64,000 nucleotides of DNA from an uncultured Lachnospiraceae bacterium (GTDB lineage Bacteria > Bacillota > Clostridia > Lachnospirales > Lachnospiraceae). The translations under genes and the position numbers were made by a program. This document shows positions 44,256 to 53,537 of this stretch, piece after piece. The notes beneath the pieces were generated by a model. It saw only the letters and a list, made by a program, of their open reading frames with translations. It was not told the DNA's origin and did no database searches. The stretch covers positions 62,001 to 126,000 of the forward strand of contig CAJTMC010000002.1 in the NCBI GenBank assembly GCA_910577115.1. The letters run 5' to 3'. The stretch's first letter is position 1. The number at the start of each line of letters is the position of its first letter.

Positions 44256-44392
44256 AAAATTGGGTATTTATTTTTTTGAGGTTTTGTAGTACAATAATTG
44301 CAAGTGTCTATTTACATGCTGTTTTTGCGCGTCTGAATGGACATGTACCGCAAAACGGCTGAAACGAAAAGAAATAAAGGGAAGGTTTGAAC

Positions 44393-45817
44393 ATGGCAAA
44401 GGACAAAAAAACAAATGCTAATGAAAATACAGACATTAGCAAAAGCAAGGCAAAACGTGAAGAGCGGAGGAAAGAGATCGCAAAAGACAAGAGAAACCGC
44501 ATGATTTCGCGTATTATCAGTATTGCAATTCTTGTTGTTATCGCAGGAGTAATTCTATTTTTTGCTGGAAAGAGCATATACCTTGCCGCTATCCGCACAA
44601 CTCCAAATTCTGATATGAGTGCAGGTCTTACGGCAGACGGCAAAATTGACGGTGTCAATGTCTTGGATTCGCTTACGTTGGCAGATTATGAAAATATCAC
44701 CATTACTGATGAAGATATCAGCACAGACGATCAGGTGCAGCAGGATATTGACGAGCTTTTAGAGGAGTATCCGGAAATTGACTATAACGTAAGTCTTGAA
44801 GTTGCCGATGGCGATCAGGTAAATATTGATTATATAGGAACAATTGACGGTGAGGAATTTGAGGGCGGAAACAGCAACAATGCGGGCTACGACCTTACAA
44901 TCGGTTCCGGCTCATTTATTGATGATTTTGAACAGCAGCTCATTGGTTCTCACCCCGGAGACGATGTAACGGTTGAGGTGACATTCCCTGACGATTACGA
45001 TGATGAAGCGGTTGCCGGAAAAGATGCCGTATTCGCGGTTTCTATAAACGGTATTTATAAAACACCTGCATTTAGCGATGCGTTTCTTGAGAAAAACGGT
45101 CTTGCCACAGACGAAATCAGAACAGTTGATGATTACCGCGCATATATTGCAAAGAATTATTATGAGGACAACCTCAGAAACTTCCTCTCCAGTTATATTG
45201 TTGAAAATTCAACCGTAAATTCTTATCCAAAGAATTACGTTAAGATTATGAAAGCTACAACGAAAGCAAATGATGAAGCTATGGCAAATTATTACAGTCA
45301 GATGTTCGCATCATCTGGTATGCAGGCTTCGACAAATGTGTGGGAGTTTACCGGTGATGAAGATGAATTTGCTTATGAAAAATCGCTTAACGAGCGTGCA
45401 AATGACTCTGTAAAAGAGGCTATGGTATATCAGGCAATTTTTGAAAAAGCGGGCTTAACCATTGACATGGAGGCTGTAAAGGCTGAAATGAACGAGACAA
45501 ATGGTGACGAAACCTATGCGGACAGCATGGTAGAAAGCTACGGTGAAGGATATTTGGCACAGAGCGAAATGCATGATGTTGTATTGGATTATCTTGTAGA
45601 TCTTTATAAAGATCCGGACATGATGCCAGACGATGAAACGGAATCAGATGCAGAAGCAGCAGAAGCTGAAACAATAACCGAAACAACGCCAGAAACTGAA
45701 GCAACAACCGAAACAACATCAGAAACCGAAACAGTATCAGAAACTGAAACAACATCAGAAACTGAAACAACATCAGAAACTGAAACAACATCAGAAGCTG
45801 AAGCAAGTGCAGAATAA
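44393..45817 (+). CDS. membrane-anchored trigger-factor-like FKBP prolyl isomerase
   Basis: A 474-residue foldase. A charged N-terminus and one membrane helix (ISIAILVVIAGVILFFAGK, about residues 38-56) anchor it outside the cell. An FKBP domain follows at about residues 140-220 (DGDQVNIDYIGTIDGEEFEGG, then IGSGSFIDDFEQQLIGSHPGD), in the short form found in trigger factor. A helical trigger-factor C-terminal-like chaperone region runs to about residue 410. The last 60 residues are Thr/Glu/Ser repeats. It probably helps exported proteins fold at the membrane surface. ATG 44393 follows GGGAAGG. Confidence 0.88.
   Translation: MAKDKKTNANENTDISKSKAKREERRKEIAKDKRNRMISRIISIAILVVIAGVILFFAGKSIYLAAIRTTPNSDMSAGLTADGKIDGVNVLDSLTLADYENITITDEDISTDDQVQQDIDELLEEYPEIDYNVSLEVADGDQVNIDYIGTIDGEEFEGGNSNNAGYDLTIGSGSFIDDFEQQLIGSHPGDDVTVEVTFPDDYDDEAVAGKDAVFAVSINGIYKTPAFSDAFLEKNGLATDEIRTVDDYRAYIAKNYYEDNLRNFLSSYIVENSTVNSYPKNYVKIMKATTKANDEAMANYYSQMFASSGMQASTNVWEFTGDEDEFAYEKSLNERANDSVKEAMVYQAIFEKAGLTIDMEAVKAEMNETNGDETYADSMVESYGEGYLAQSEMHDVVLDYLVDLYKDPDMMPDDETESDAEAAEAETITETTPETEATTETTSETETVSETETTSETETTSETETTSEAEASAE
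45740..45793 (+). repeat. three identical 18-bp repeats
   Basis: GAAACTGAAACAACATCA occurs three times in a row, with degenerate copies before it, encoding ETETTS units in the FKBP tail. Copy number may vary by slippage without changing the frame. Confidence 0.85.
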
Positions 45818-45837
45818 AAACAATAAATAAGGTATCC

Positions 45838-45878
45838 AAAAAGGGGAACGTGCAAATATTTTACACGATTCCCCTTCT
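45838..45878. terminator. bidirectional terminator
   Basis: AAGGGGAA-CGTG pairs with CACG-ATTCCCCTT, with an A-run on the left and a T-rich right side, between the FKBP gene and the converging LRR gene. Confidence 0.75.
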
Positions 45879-45896
45879 TATTTATCTCCCGTATAA

Positions 45897-46814
45897 CTAC
45901 CAATCCAGTTCAAATGCCGAAAAAGCATCTGCCGCCTTCAGGTGTTCGTCCTTATATTTCAGCAGAAAAGCCTTAATCTCCGCACTGCCGTTCGCAAGGT
46001 CTGTTAAAAATATATCAAAGTTTTCTTCCGTAATCCCTCCTGCATCTGCAAACAGCTTGTAGTATTCAAGATCATCAGCGTGCTCCTCAATAATAATGTC
46101 CCATGCTTCGGAAGATGCTTTTAAGTATTCTTTTAGCACACACACAGTTTCCGTCTTGAGCTTATAGGGATGCAGCAGCCGGAAATACACAATACGCAGC
46201 TTCATTTTCCGTTTTTCCACAGGATAGGACTTAATGTCATAATCCTTTCCCTCGTAATCTTCCTCTCCGCATGTCCAAAGCTCCTCAAAGCCGTCCAAAT
46301 CGTCCAGTCCGATTAAATCCAAAAGTTTTGTATCCCAGCGGTTGAGCCATGCGTCGTCTCCTATCTCTAAAGGTTCAAAAAGAAAATAATCATGAAGTAC
46401 TGTGACCGCCATCGCCAGCATTCGTCCCAATCCGAGGCTGTTTAATTCATCAAGCGTTCTCACCGAGATCTCTTTTAAACGCACACAGCCCAAAAATAAT
46501 TCTTTTCCCCTTGTCAGCGCGCGGTTTGGTATGGTAATTGTCCGAAGCTGATCTGCGTGTGCAAATGCCCAGTCGCCGAGTTCCTCTATGGTATCCGGCA
46601 GTTCTATTTCTTTTATGGTTTTGCAGCTTAAAAATGCTTTTCTTTCTATCGCAATGACCGGCTTTTCATCAATATACTCCGGAATCCTGACCTTTGCGGC
46701 AATGCCGCGGTAGCGCTTGATTGAAATGCCGTTTTTATATGGCGCATATGCAAGCTGTCCGCCCTCCGCATTTTCAACTGTGTCGGACATTGGCGCCTTC
46801 CTTGTATTTTCCAT
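45897..46814 (-). CDS. leucine-rich repeat protein (BspA-like) in the MoxR/VWA operon
   Basis: A 305-residue protein without signal peptide. Residues 20-130 contain BspA-type LRR_5 units (VRIPEYIDEKPVIAIERKAF, then IKEIELPDTIEELGDWAF). The C-terminal 170 residues are helical, acidic and unrecognised. It is the last gene of a three-gene unit behind the MoxR-type ATPase (54 bases) and the VWA protein. A scaffold or substrate-recruiting role for the ATPase/VWA pair is a guess from context. Confidence 0.8.
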   Translation of the reverse strand: MENTRKAPMSDTVENAEGGQLAYAPYKNGISIKRYRGIAAKVRIPEYIDEKPVIAIERKAFLSCKTIKEIELPDTIEELGDWAFAHADQLRTITIPNRALTRGKELFLGCVRLKEISVRTLDELNSLGLGRMLAMAVTVLHDYFLFEPLEIGDDAWLNRWDTKLLDLIGLDDLDGFEELWTCGEEDYEGKDYDIKSYPVEKRKMKLRIVYFRLLHPYKLKTETVCVLKEYLKASSEAWDIIIEEHADDLEYYKLFADAGGITEENFDIFLTDLANGSAEIKAFLLKYKDEHLKAADAFSAFELDW

Positions 46815-46868
46815 AGGGAATCATCTGCCTTTCCATGACGAATATCATCACGGCGATATTCGCCATAA

Positions 46869-48371
46869 CTAAAGCGCAAGATTATCAATCTCCTGCATAA
46901 TGTTGTCTTCACGCTCATGAAGCATTAAATCTTCATTGTGTTTCGCATAATCAGGGCTTCCATAGATACCGATAAAACGCGAACTGTATACGTTAACCGT
47001 AAGCTCTGTGACAAGCACAAGCATTTCGTTTCCGTCCATAAACGCCACTTCGCTAAAGGCAAACACATTGTGCAGACGCTTCTGTATTTTCTCATTTTCT
47101 TCCTTCATCGCTGCCACTTCTCTATCAAATGCGGCTTTCAGCATGATAAAAGGATTTTCATTCTTTTCTAGTCTCAACGCTTTTACACGCGCCTCAAGAA
47201 ATTGTATGATTGCCCTGTTTTTCTTCCGGTCCTCGTTAGAAAGCGTACCTGCCGAGCGCATTGTCTCCAACAGCTTCTGTCTTGCCTGTATCTGCGACTC
47301 TATGATTGCACAGAGATCCTTTTCCTCTCTCTCATGTAGCGTTTTTATAATTTTGAGCACTTTCATCAGCTCTGTCAGATAATCAGAGGTTTCAAGATTT
47401 TCCCGCATTTCACTCTCAAGCTTATCCAGCAACATGCCGAGCAGTGAAAGCCGTTCGTCAAATTTGGCAATACGGGCACGTTCTACTTCCTGTGCGGTAT
47501 TCGTGCCATTTAGGATTTCTTCTACCTTATAATCCTTTTTATACTTATTAAATAGCTCATAATATGCTGTGAATTCTTTCACAATCTTTTCATTGTGAAG
47601 GTATTGGCCTACAAGGGTTTCGTCCACCTTGATGCCTTCCTCCTCGCAAAGAAGCATGGTTGCCGACAGGTCCTCCCAGCCTCTTGCAGTCACGTAGGAC
47701 TTTCCGCCGACATTTGTCTCTACACGATAAAAGTCACTTTTCTTCATGTCCAAGTAAGTTGTGACTGCACTATGGATACCCTGTTTTAGGGCATATTCCT
47801 TCCATGTAGGATAATCCGCTTCTACTTCCACCAGCTTCATTCTGTCCATTGTTACCACGTCAAACTCACGCACTGACTTATTGTATTCCGGCGGGTTTCC
47901 GGCAGTCACAATGACCCAGCCTTCGGGAACCTTATGCTTTCCAAAAACCTTATACTGTAAAAACTGCAGCATAGACGGCGCAAGCGTCTCCGATACACAG
48001 TTAATCTCATCAAGAAACAGGATACCCTCCTCAATACCGGAACCCTCCATGACCTCATAGACTGATGCAATAATCTCGCTCATGGTATATTCGGAAATGT
48101 CAAATGCCATCCCCTTGTAGGTTTTATGTGTGATAAAGGGAAGTCCCAGTGCGGACTGCCTTGTATGATGCGTCATGGAATAGCTGACTAGCGCAATTCC
48201 AAGCTCCTGCGCAATCTGCTCCATAATCGCTGTTTTTCCGATACCAGGCGAACCCAAAAGGAATATCGGGCGCTGCCGCACTACGGGAATGCGGTAGTCG
48301 CCATACGCGTCCTTTTTCAGATACAGCTTTACAGAATTTTTAATATGCTCTTTTGCCTGCTTTATATTCAT
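46869..48371 (-). CDS. MoxR-type AAA ATPase
   Basis: A 500-residue AAA+ ATPase. Walker A is GSPGIGKT (residues 40-47), Walker B is GILFLDEINCV, and a sensor Asn lies in VIVTAGNPPEY. The AAA region (residues 1-270) is followed by a long helical C-terminal half (270-500) not typical of small MoxR proteins. MoxR ATPases act with VWA proteins to remodel or activate target complexes, and a VWA gene sits 14 bases upstream. ATG 48371 follows GGAGG; a much earlier ATG lies within the VWA gene. Confidence 0.88.
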   Translation of the reverse strand: MNIKQAKEHIKNSVKLYLKKDAYGDYRIPVVRQRPIFLLGSPGIGKTAIMEQIAQELGIALVSYSMTHHTRQSALGLPFITHKTYKGMAFDISEYTMSEIIASVYEVMEGSGIEEGILFLDEINCVSETLAPSMLQFLQYKVFGKHKVPEGWVIVTAGNPPEYNKSVREFDVVTMDRMKLVEVEADYPTWKEYALKQGIHSAVTTYLDMKKSDFYRVETNVGGKSYVTARGWEDLSATMLLCEEEGIKVDETLVGQYLHNEKIVKEFTAYYELFNKYKKDYKVEEILNGTNTAQEVERARIAKFDERLSLLGMLLDKLESEMRENLETSDYLTELMKVLKIIKTLHEREEKDLCAIIESQIQARQKLLETMRSAGTLSNEDRKKNRAIIQFLEARVKALRLEKNENPFIMLKAAFDREVAAMKEENEKIQKRLHNVFAFSEVAFMDGNEMLVLVTELTVNVYSSRFIGIYGSPDYAKHNEDLMLHEREDNIMQEIDNLAL

Positions 48372-48384
48372 GGTAATCCTCCAT

Positions 48385-49692
48385 TTATTCAAAATTCTCG
48401 ATATCTTCCACCGGAAGCACAAGTTTGATTGCCCACGCCGGCGTCGGCGGTTTCTCGTAATCGTCCTCAAGAAATACAAATGCCGTATCATAATTGTGCG
48501 GCGGTTTGTTTTCGGGAAATACACCATATCCGTCCGTAAAATAAATAAGTCCCTTTAGATTTTCAAATTCCCCGTTTTCTATCGCCCTGTCAACGTAGGT
48601 AAATACAGGACGGAAGTCCGTAGAGCCAAAGCCTTCTAACTGCCCTTCCTTCATAAACGCCTCAAACTCTTCGTCGTTTGTGATTTTCGTGTCTTGTCGC
48701 ACCTCTGAATCACACTGGATAATGTGTATATTGACCTTTCGGAAAAAGTTTTCGCTGCTTTTTAAAATACTATAAGTCTTATTCAAAAACGCCTGTACCA
48801 CTTCTCCGCGGCAGGAGCCCGAAGTGTCAATTGCCACAACAAATTCCTTAATTTTATTGACATCCTTATACTCAAGCGGCTCTACGAGCGGCAAATTCCC
48901 ATACAGGGAAAGTCCGTATGTGTAATACACATAGTCAAATTCATCATCATTGATTTGAATATCCTCACCCGACACACTGAACCGCCGCAGAAAATCGCCG
49001 TAATCGTAAGTTTCCTTTGTCGCCTCCTCAAGATTTTGCAGAATACTCTTATCGTCCGATTTGTCCTCCGAAAAAGATTTTAGCTCCGCCTTGATGCGCT
49101 CGCTGAGCTTTTTCCACTGCTCCTGTGTAATTTCAAGCGTTTCTACATTCTCGGCCGCATCCCAGCTCTCGTGAATATCACGCCGAAACAGATTGCCAAG
49201 CTCCAACAGCTCCGTTGCGCCAAGTCTGTCACTCTTTAAATTCCTGTATATTCGTTCCGCTGTAAGCGCCCCTGCCTTCTTACGCCACATTGCAAGCGTT
49301 TCCCTCCGCTCGCGGTCGCCTATGACGTCAATCCCCGATATCCCAAGGGAAAGGATTGCGTTTTCCACTGCCATATCTGCTGCCACGTCCCAAAGCTCCT
49401 GTTCCATGCGCCCATAGCGATAGGAATGGCTAAAGATACAATGCAGCAAAATATGAAGATGTGTCCGGATAATATTGTTCGGATTTTTTTTGTAAAGCCG
49501 TACTATCGTGGCAGGATCATAATATATGACTGCCTCTCCGGGCGCATTCATATCGCACAAAATACCGTCCGTTCCCGCTCTCTCCTCCAGCCGTATGCCC
49601 GACAATGCCACATCAAGAAACCGCAGATTTACCAAAATCCGGTCTCTTGACAATCCCCATATCCGCGATGCAATTTCTGACACTTGTGTCAT
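48385..49692 (-). CDS. VWA-like protein with DUF2201-type N-terminus
   Basis: A 435-residue protein, partner of the MoxR-type ATPase. The N-terminal half resembles the putative metallopeptidase region of DUF2201 (HLHILLHCIFSH, with His residues but no HExxH), followed by WDVAADMAVENAIL. The C-terminal half is a VWA-like domain. The MIDAS motif DTSGS begins at Asp289, with further metal-site residues in GFGSTDFRPVF and YFTDGYG. ATG 49692 follows TGGAGAAA. The MoxR/VWA pairing is widespread; the target here is unknown. Confidence 0.85.
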   Translation of the reverse strand: MTQVSEIASRIWGLSRDRILVNLRFLDVALSGIRLEERAGTDGILCDMNAPGEAVIYYDPATIVRLYKKNPNNIIRTHLHILLHCIFSHSYRYGRMEQELWDVAADMAVENAILSLGISGIDVIGDRERRETLAMWRKKAGALTAERIYRNLKSDRLGATELLELGNLFRRDIHESWDAAENVETLEITQEQWKKLSERIKAELKSFSEDKSDDKSILQNLEEATKETYDYGDFLRRFSVSGEDIQINDDEFDYVYYTYGLSLYGNLPLVEPLEYKDVNKIKEFVVAIDTSGSCRGEVVQAFLNKTYSILKSSENFFRKVNIHIIQCDSEVRQDTKITNDEEFEAFMKEGQLEGFGSTDFRPVFTYVDRAIENGEFENLKGLIYFTDGYGVFPENKPPHNYDTAFVFLEDDYEKPPTPAWAIKLVLPVEDIENFE

Positions 49693-49714
49693 ATTTTTTC
49701 TCCATTCCTGTTAA

Positions 49715-50305
49715 CTAAAAATTCGCAATCTCCCCACTACAAGCCGCTTCCATGATTGACTGCACATCAGCGCCGTCGAGGTCCAGTCCCTCGGCGCTGA
49801 CAAAATGTGTGTTTTCCACGCCATAAAGCCTGCAAAGCGCATTGACATATTCAAATCCGAAATTACAGTCACCTATGTAACCGCCGCTGGTCGTGACATA
49901 ATACATATCGTGGGCATTTGTCAGTCCGATTGGTGTGCCGTCCTCCGCATACGTAAAAGTAATTCCTTCTATACTTGCCATCTCCAAAAAGATTTTCAAA
50001 GATGCAGGAAATGACATATTCCAGTAGGGCGCCGCAATCACAAGCATATCAGCGCTTGCCACAGCGTTTGCATAATCAAACATTGTGTCAGCAGACTGCC
50101 CTTCTGCCAAAAGCTCATCGCGCCTTTGAAGCCGTTCATAGTTTAAAGGCAGAATATTTTCTGTTGATAATCGTATTTCTTCTATATGAAATGCCATATC
50201 ATGGCTGTTTTCCTCACGTATCCGCTCTAAAAGCTGTTCCGCCAAAGCCAGCGTTCTGGAATCCTTTCCACGCACACAGGCATTGATAAAAAGTAATGTC
50301 GGCAT
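49715..50305 (-). CDS. FMN-dependent NAD(P)H oxidoreductase (azoreductase-like)
   Basis: A 196-residue flavodoxin-fold enzyme of the AcpD/NQO type. Evidence is the N-terminal INACVRGKDSRTLALAEQLL phosphate-binding region, APYWNMSFPASLKIF around the flavin, and the conserved YYVTTSGGYIGD. It would reduce quinones or azo compounds with NAD(P)H in the cytoplasm. ATG 50305 follows AAGGAG. It is 12 bases downstream of the SGNH hydrolase gene, so the two are co-transcribed. Confidence 0.88.
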   Translation of the reverse strand: MPTLLFINACVRGKDSRTLALAEQLLERIREENSHDMAFHIEEIRLSTENILPLNYERLQRRDELLAEGQSADTMFDYANAVASADMLVIAAPYWNMSFPASLKIFLEMASIEGITFTYAEDGTPIGLTNAHDMYYVTTSGGYIGDCNFGFEYVNALCRLYGVENTHFVSAEGLDLDGADVQSIMEAACSGEIANF

Positions 50306-50317
50306 TTTACACGCTCC

Positions 50318-51436
50318 TTACACTAAAATGGCACATGGTATTTCCTGCGCCATTCGCTCATATGCTTTCAGTGACGGGTGGAGATGATCTCCGCTGTCAA
50401 AGCCCTCTGCAAATGCCGCAGGATTTTCACTGTCCCTGAGTGCCTTGTCAAAGTCAATACAGCCCTCCGCCTCATGTGTGGTGCGCATCCACTCGTTTAC
50501 AGCATTTCTGAGTTCATCCCGGAACGGCTCATATGTCCTCCACCCATAAATCGGAAGCAAGGTGCCCATGTATACCTTCAAACCGTATTCATGCGCCCAC
50601 GTAATATATTTTCGCAGCCCCTCTATTATCTCCTCTGCAGTCGGAAGATCACTCCAAGGGCGAAACGGGTTCACCTCCACACCAACCGGATGAATAATGT
50701 CGTTAATTCCATGCTGAATAATAATCGTGTCCGCTCCGCTCACATGTGCCTCATGCGGAAAACGGATATCTCCCTTCAACCCGTAAGAATCATATGTGAT
50801 GTTGTCATACTGCCGCAAAATTCTCGTACCGCTTGCCGCTTTTCTTACAATAGCAGTATGCTCTATTTTCTCCTGAAATAATCTCAATGAAAGATAATCC
50901 GGCCATGCCTGTGACGTAATGCTGTCTCCGTAGCATACGACTGCCCTGTTTTCATTTGATGTATATAATTCCACATCACTTAAAAAATAAAACCAATTTG
51001 TCTTTCTTGTCAAATCAATGGGGAGTGTTTCGCTTTCCGCATAATCTCCCACTGTATAAGTACCCTTTGACAGCGGGCCTGTAATCAGCACTGCCGAACG
51101 CATCAGCGTAAATTCCCCCAAATAAATGCTTATATTAAAATCTTCTCCGCGCCTGACATCAACTACGGTTTCATCGCTCACCCGCGACTCCCCCGCCGGA
51201 ATCGTGACACTCCGGCTTCCGTTTTCAAAGGTTACAGGCACTGCACCAACAAACACTTTCGTAATTGTCACAGGCTCGGTGCCGCAAAAATTATCAAGCG
51301 TTATCTTTAGTTTATCTGCATCAAACATCGGACGGATTGGATAGCGCAGGGTTAAATCCTTTGCATAATTCTCCGGTCTTCTGTCTGCAATCGAGATGGC
51401 ATTTCCCCATGTGATTACGTACTTTTTCTCCTCCAC
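50318..51436 (-). CDS. SGNH/GDSL hydrolase, likely carbohydrate esterase
   Basis: A 372-residue protein with an N-terminal beta-rich domain (residues 1-150) and an SGNH hydrolase domain (155-370). Block I is CYGDSITSQ (nucleophile Ser), block II has AASGTRIL, block III is HGINDI (Asn), and block V is DHLHPS (Asp, His). No signal peptide, so it acts inside the cell, probably deacetylating imported oligosaccharides. Start is GTG 51436 after AGGAGGT. Confidence 0.87.
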   Translation of the reverse strand: MEEKKYVITWGNAISIADRRPENYAKDLTLRYPIRPMFDADKLKITLDNFCGTEPVTITKVFVGAVPVTFENGSRSVTIPAGESRVSDETVVDVRRGEDFNISIYLGEFTLMRSAVLITGPLSKGTYTVGDYAESETLPIDLTRKTNWFYFLSDVELYTSNENRAVVCYGDSITSQAWPDYLSLRLFQEKIEHTAIVRKAASGTRILRQYDNITYDSYGLKGDIRFPHEAHVSGADTIIIQHGINDIIHPVGVEVNPFRPWSDLPTAEEIIEGLRKYITWAHEYGLKVYMGTLLPIYGWRTYEPFRDELRNAVNEWMRTTHEAEGCIDFDKALRDSENPAAFAEGFDSGDHLHPSLKAYERMAQEIPCAILV

Positions 51437-51622
51437 TGCCGTACCTCCTGTAATGATATCTGCTAAAATCTGTAAAATACCTATATCAGTATATCACATA
51501 TCATCATTTAGGGGAACTTATTTTCTCTTTTTTAAGAAAGCCTTTTTTATCAACACAACAGCCAATCATGCGGCTATTAAAACAATCGGGCATTCTATAC
51601 AACATTTTCCAAAAGCACAAAA

Positions 51623-51650
51623 CCGAGTGCTGCAAAACTGCAACACCCGG
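51623..51650 (-). terminator. terminator of the 89-residue gene
   Basis: CCGAGTGCTGCA pairs imperfectly (two mismatches) with TGCAACACCCGG around AAAC; the minus strand continues GGTTTTG. Confidence 0.6.
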
Positions 51651-51677
51651 CTTTTCCGGTCTTTATCATATAAAGAA

Positions 51678-51947
51678 TTAAAGCTCGTCCGCAATCGGCG
51701 CTGTTGTTACAACAGATGCTACGACTGTGACAACCACTGCAATAATGATAATAAGCATTCCGCCTAAAAGAAGAAAAACTGCGCCGCTGCCATCCTCAGC
51801 GCTTTCGCTTAACGGCACTTCCTCATCAGCAACCGCTACATTCTCCTGTGCCTCCTGCGCATATACGGTCGAAACGCCGATTGTCGAAATGCCGAATGAA
51901 AATACCGAAATCATCATCGCCATGATCATCGCATATAAAAATCTCAT
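51678..51947 (-). CDS. small exported membrane protein
   Basis: An 89-residue protein with a signal peptide (cut near STVYAQ), a short acidic extracellular segment, and a C-terminal membrane helix (VFLLLGGMLIIIIAVVVTVV). No family is recognised. ATG 51947 follows GGGGGA, and it has its own terminator. Possibly a small envelope or stress protein; no function is inferred. Confidence 0.65.
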   Translation of the reverse strand: MRFLYAMIMAMMISVFSFGISTIGVSTVYAQEAQENVAVADEEVPLSESAEDGSGAVFLLLGGMLIIIIAVVVTVVASVVTTAPIADEL

Positions 51948-52100
51948 GTTAATCCCCCATTCTTATTTTATCTGTAAATTTGTAAGCACTCACAAATTTA
52001 TTCTGAATATAATTTTAGCATATTTTGGGTAAAAAGGGAACCGCTTTTTATGAATAATTCCGAGAATCATCTCATAAAAACAGATACACAGCAGGCTGCA

Positions 52101-52913
52101 CTATAATTGCACGACCTCGCCGCCCTTCACCTCAACAATCTGATCATCTTCAATAGCAATCCACAAGCTCTGTACGCACGGATTGTATACAAACGAGTTA
52201 TCTGCCGCAAACTGCGCCATTTTCACCACGTCCATATAATCTACGATTTCTATGTTTGTGGCATACCAAATATCATCGCGCCCTCCCGCAAGCGCACAGA
52301 ACTCCTCAATCACATTCCAATTGTTGTTATTGGTAAACTCATAGCTGTGTCCCCATACATACATCAAGCGCAAATATTGCTTTTTTTTGTCCTCCACAAA
52401 CTGTTTTCCCAGCTCCATGAGTTTGTAATTATGATGGCAGGTTGCCTTCCATCTCAAAAAATCCTCCGGTATGTCAAAATTTTCACTATTACCGACCACT
52501 CTGCCGTATCGAATGCCAAGCTGTGGAAGCATATCGCAGATTTCTTTTGAAAATGAGCCGTTCGGATATGCCAGACCGCGGACAGGATATCCCATAAGCT
52601 GCTCCAGCTTTATTCTGTCGTCAATCACCTCGCGCGCTACGCTTGTCAGCGGACACCGCGCTATTGTGGGATGCGATATCGTATGACATGCAACCTCATG
52701 CCCTTTATAAAGCGCACGATATTCCGCCTGCGGTATTCGCACCGGATCGCCTTCCAAGCCGCCATTCAAGTTAAACGTTCCCTTGATACCATGCTTGTTA
52801 AAAAGCTCCACAAGTCTTCTGTCCTCATGCTTTCCGTCATCATAGCTCATTGTCAGTGCCTTGTGCTTTCCCCCGGGAAAACAGGCATATACTTTCTTAA
52901 TGTACGTTCTCAT
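52101..52913 (-). CDS. polysaccharide deacetylase (NodB domain)
   Basis: A 270-residue metal-dependent deacetylase. The first motif is MSYDDGKHEDRR with the base and metal Asp; the second metal site is CHTISHPT (H-x4-H). Later conserved phrases are GLAYPNGSFS and TCHHNYKLM. No signal peptide is present. Targets in the family include peptidoglycan, chitin and xylan, and an intracellular oligosaccharide substrate is possible here. ATG 52913 follows GGAGC; the MecA-like gene lies 33 bases upstream. Confidence 0.9.
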   Translation of the reverse strand: MRTYIKKVYACFPGGKHKALTMSYDDGKHEDRRLVELFNKHGIKGTFNLNGGLEGDPVRIPQAEYRALYKGHEVACHTISHPTIARCPLTSVAREVIDDRIKLEQLMGYPVRGLAYPNGSFSKEICDMLPQLGIRYGRVVGNSENFDIPEDFLRWKATCHHNYKLMELGKQFVEDKKKQYLRLMYVWGHSYEFTNNNNWNVIEEFCALAGGRDDIWYATNIEIVDYMDVVKMAQFAADNSFVYNPCVQSLWIAIEDDQIVEVKGGEVVQL

Positions 52914-52946
52914 TTTTCTTGCTCCTATCTTTTTGATAAATTTTTG

Positions 52947-53351
52947 TCAATGACGCATCTCGCGTGTATTTTTCTCAAAATGCGCCACAAGGTTTCGCGC
53001 TCTATTCTCATCGGCATCTTCCAGCGCCTTGATAAACTCCCTTAAAGGTCCTAAGGTCTGCTCGTCAGCCATTGCCATTGAGTGTTTCAAGCTTATGATA
53101 TAATCCTCAATGCATTCGCTGAACACAAAAGAGACCCGCCCGCCGTCCAGCATTGTTATATTTAATGTGTATGCTATGTTTGTCCAATTCACTTTCTGCA
53201 TCTGTCCGCACAGCTCTTTTACACGTTTTAAAAAATGCATTCCGGATTCCGTCCTGTCAAGCACATCGTCAAGTGTGACACCGAAAAATTCAAAGTCCTC
53301 TTTTGATGCGATGCATTCCACTTTTAGGTCTGCTTTTTTATGGTACTCCAT
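52947..53351 (-). CDS. MecA N-domain-like small protein
   Basis: A 134-residue protein that resembles only the N-terminal domain of MecA adaptors. Its ECIASKEDFEFFGVTLDDV aligns with the same region of the true MecA encoded at 63115-63924 (RCTLTKADLADRELKISEL), and both continue with E-(K/S)-(A/G)-x2-(L/F)-(F/L). In MecA the N-domain binds the substrate and the C-domain binds ClpC. The C-domain is missing here, so this could be a competitor or a separate adaptor. Assignment is by eye only. Confidence 0.55.
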   Translation of the reverse strand: MEYHKKADLKVECIASKEDFEFFGVTLDDVLDRTESGMHFLKRVKELCGQMQKVNWTNIAYTLNITMLDGGRVSFVFSECIEDYIISLKHSMAMADEQTLGPLREFIKALEDADENRARNLVAHFEKNTREMRH

Positions 53352-53456
53352 AAGTCATTTCCCCATTGCTTTCCATGAATTGTGTTTTATTATAATCATC
53401 TTTATTATAGTTCCATTATCTCTATTTTACAACTATGGTTTCGTAAAAATTAAAAG

Positions 53457-53499
53457 AATTACTCCATGACCTCACTTTCGTATAGGTCATGGAGTAATT
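53457..53499 (-). terminator. strong terminator of the giant pectin enzyme gene
   Basis: A perfect 16-bp stem, AATTACTCCATGACCT (53457-53472) with 53484-53499, is followed on the minus strand by TTCTTTTAATTTTT. Confidence 0.85.
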
Positions 53500-53537
53500 T
53501 ATATAGTGTATATGAGTAAATTTAAAAGCGTTAATTA

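Noticed and set aside
45604..45903. Minus-strand ORF with repeated SVSDVV units
   Set aside because: Antisense of the ETETTS repeats of the FKBP tail; no independent support.
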